A stretch of 64,000 nucleotides of DNA from Motilibacter deserti (GTDB taxonomy: Bacteria; Actinomycetota; Actinomycetes; Motilibacterales; Motilibacteraceae). The stretch covers positions 900,933-964,932 of the forward strand of contig NZ_JAANNP010000001.1 in assembly GCF_011250635.1 (NCBI RefSeq), in the 5' to 3' direction. The notes under the pieces are model-generated. The model saw only the letters and a list, made by a program, of their open reading frames with translations, made no database searches and was not told the DNA's origin. This document shows positions 62,492 to 64,000 of the stretch, piece after piece; position 1 is the stretch's first letter; each line of letters begins with the position of its first letter. Both the position numbers and the translations under genes were made by a program.

Positions 62492-64000
62492 GGGCCACCT
62501 CCGTCCGCTGGTAGGGCGCGCCGACGGCGAGGAAGCGCGGGCGGTCCGGCCCCAGCGGGATCGGCGAGCCGCCCAGCTCCTGCCCGGCCCGGCGCGGCAG
62601 CGTGAGGCGGAACTGGGCGCCCCGGCCCGGCTCGCCGTACGCCTCGAGCTCCCCGCCGTGCAGGTGGGCGTCCTCGAGCGCGATGGACAGCCCCAGCCCG
62701 GTCCCACCGGTCTGCCGTGCCCGGGACGGGTCCGCCCGCCAGAACCGGTCGAAGACGCGTCCGGCCTCCTCCGGGCTCAGCCCGACCCCCGAGTCCTGCA
62801 CGGACAGGGCGACGGCCTCGTCGTCGGCGGCGACCGTGACGACGACCGGCTTGCCCTCGCCGTGCTCGATCGCGTTGACGACGAGGTTGCGCACGATGCG
62901 CTCGATCCGGCGCCCGTCGACGTCCGCGGTGCACGCCTGCTCCGGGGCGACCAGCTCCAGCGTGCTGCCGCGGCGCTCGGCCAGCGGCTCGGTGGCGTCG
63001 AGGACCCGCCGGGCGATGGCGCGCAGGTCGCACGGCTCGGGGTCGAGGACGGCGGCCCCCGCGTCGAAGCGGCTGATCTCGAGCAGGTCGGCCAAGAGGT
63101 CCTCGAACCGGTCCAGCTGGGCCTGGAGCAGCTCGCTGGAGCGGGCCACGTCCGGCGGGAAGCTCGAGACGTAGCTGTGCAGGACGTCCGCGGCCATGCG
63201 GACGGTCGTCAGCGGCGTACGCAGCTCGTGGGAGACGTCGGAGACGAAGCGCCGCTGCAGCCGGGACAGGTCCTCGAGCCGGCGGATCTGGCTCTGCAGG
63301 CTGCGGGCCATGCGGTTGAACGACGCCGCCAGCCGGGCCAGGTCGTCCTCGCCGCGGATGTGCATGCGCTCCTCGAGCCGCCCCGCGGCCAGCCGCTCGG
63401 CGATGCGGGCGGCCATACGGACCGGGGTCACGACCGTCCGGGCGACGACGTAGGCGATGAGGCCGACCAGCACGACGAGCGCGAGCCCGGCGACGGCCAG
63501 GGTGCGGCGTACGAGCCCGAGGGTCTGGGCCTCCTGGTCCAGCGGGAAGACGTAGTAGAGCTCGTAGGGCTTGGCCCCCACCTCGAGCGCGGCGCCCACG
63601 ATGAGCGCCGGGACGCGGGTGCCGTCCCGGTCGTCGGCCATCGCGTACGCCCAGTAGGTCCGCCCCTGCCCCTCCTGCTGGCCCTGCACCTCCCTGCGCA
63701 GGGTCGGCGGGATCGACTGGGGCGTGTTCACGCCAGAGGCGTAGCTGGAGTAGACGTCTCCCGGCGGGTCGCTGTCCTCGTGCGGCCCGGGCAGCAGCAG
63801 CACCTCGCGGCGGCCCGCCTCCCCACCGCCGCTCGCCAGCCGGCCGACGATCGTGCTGGCCCGGCTGTTGACGAGCCCGGGAGTCCACTCCTGGGTCTGC
63901 TCCACCGTCGCCTGCGCGAACTGGTAGCCCGACCGCGTCTCGGCGAGCGCGCTGTCGACCTTCGCGCCCAGCACGCCGTCCCGCACCTGGGCGAACAGGA
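62484..64000 (-). CDS. mtrB: MtrB sensor histidine kinase (5' end outside the window)
   Basis: The frame is open to the right edge, so the start and the first transmembrane part are missing; about 505 residues are visible. It shows one membrane helix (LVRRTLAVAGLALVVLVGLIAYVVARTVV), a HAMP linker (PVRMAARIAERLAAGRLEERM), the H-box FVSDVSHELRTPLTTVRMAADVLHSY, N-box VRNLVVNAIEHGEG, G1 DSGVGL and G2 TGGTGLGLSIALEDAHLHGG. This is the MtrB layout, the kinase of the essential MtrAB system that controls cell-wall and division genes. lpqB follows with an 8-base overlap. mtrA should lie just upstream, outside the window. Confidence 0.95.
   Translation of the reverse strand, partial: LFAQVRDGVLGAKVDSALAETRSGYQFAQATVEQTQEWTPGLVNSRASTIVGRLASGGGEAGRREVLLLPGPHEDSDPPGDVYSSYASGVNTPQSIPPTLRREVQGQQEGQGRTYWAYAMADDRDGTRVPALIVGAALEVGAKPYELYYVFPLDQEAQTLGLVRRTLAVAGLALVVLVGLIAYVVARTVVTPVRMAARIAERLAAGRLEERMHIRGEDDLARLAASFNRMARSLQSQIRRLEDLSRLQRRFVSDVSHELRTPLTTVRMAADVLHSYVSSFPPDVARSSELLQAQLDRFEDLLADLLEISRFDAGAAVLDPEPCDLRAIARRVLDATEPLAERRGSTLELVAPEQACTADVDGRRIERIVRNLVVNAIEHGEGKPVVVTVAADDEAVALSVQDSGVGLSPEEAGRVFDRFWRADPSRARQTGGTGLGLSIALEDAHLHGGELEAYGEPGRGAQFRLTLPRRAGQELGGSPIPLGPDRPRFLAVGAPYQRTEVARG

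Noticed and set aside
60392-62605. 737-codon plus-strand frame opposite lpqB
   Set aside because: Antisense shadow; LpqB lipobox and context are convincing on the minus strand.

Overview
The window is high-GC, gene-dense chromosomal DNA of an actinobacterium. The best markers are a WhiB/WblE regulator, an RsbW-SigF pair, an AfsR/SARP regulator, the block mtrB-lpqB-comF-hpf-response regulator-secA found widely in Actinomycetota, a SAM-IV riboswitch (a class described in actinomycetes), and many GTG starts with 4-base stop/start overlaps. I see no tRNA, rRNA, CRISPR array, insertion sequence or prophage. Both edges cut a gene: a LysR regulator on the left and mtrB on the right.

Left part (1-11 kb): a LysR fragment, a secreted protein of unknown role, an alanine-type aminotransferase, an exported GH43 glycosidase with a possible LacI-type operator, a RibD-like reductase, and a large AfsR-like regulator divergent from a haloacetate-dehalogenase-like hydrolase. 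In-phase direct repeats lie between those last two genes.

Ter stress island (about 11-20.8 kb): a HAD phosphatase, a single 930-residue protein joining PRTase, TRSP, StiP and PELOTA regions, a CitE-like lyase, a TerF-like TerD+vWA protein, a TerC-like DUF475 membrane protein, TerD and a coiled-coil protein. This matches the TerD-linked gene set proposed to make a nucleoside-like metabolite. The ATP-grasp member often found with it is not in the window, and the PRTase and StiP proteins, usually separate, are fused here.

Sulfur and envelope region (21-38 kb): a GDPD, a cytoplasmic beta-propeller protein, an APS kinase with a degenerate sulfurylase-like front half, a secreted M23 peptidase and a phosphodiester glycosidase. 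A four-gene operon then runs leftward (SufS-like cysteine desulfurase, cysQ, cysD, cysN) behind a SAM-IV riboswitch, so S-adenosylmethionine probably shuts down sulfate activation. A repeat-containing secreted protein, a small HExxH protein, a GNAT enzyme and a pair of fluoride-channel genes follow.

Regulation and cell-surface region (38-52.8 kb): rsbW-sigF, a membrane protein, a lipid kinase, wblE with a hairpin-rich leader, a PdtaS-type sensor kinase, a VOC protein, a patatin, a cupredoxin lipoprotein with a partner membrane protein, CpaE-like and SAF/CpaB-like proteins, an excisionase-type HTH protein, a LysM protein and an Rv3235-family protein.

Right part (52.9-64 kb): secA, a small membrane protein, a YcaQ-type DNA glycosylase, a NarL-type response regulator, hpf (long form), comF, lpqB and the 3' part of mtrB. 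Several convergent gene pairs are closed by long perfect hairpins that act as likely two-way terminators.

All calls come from reading the sequence and translations. No database search was run, so family names rest on motif recognition.
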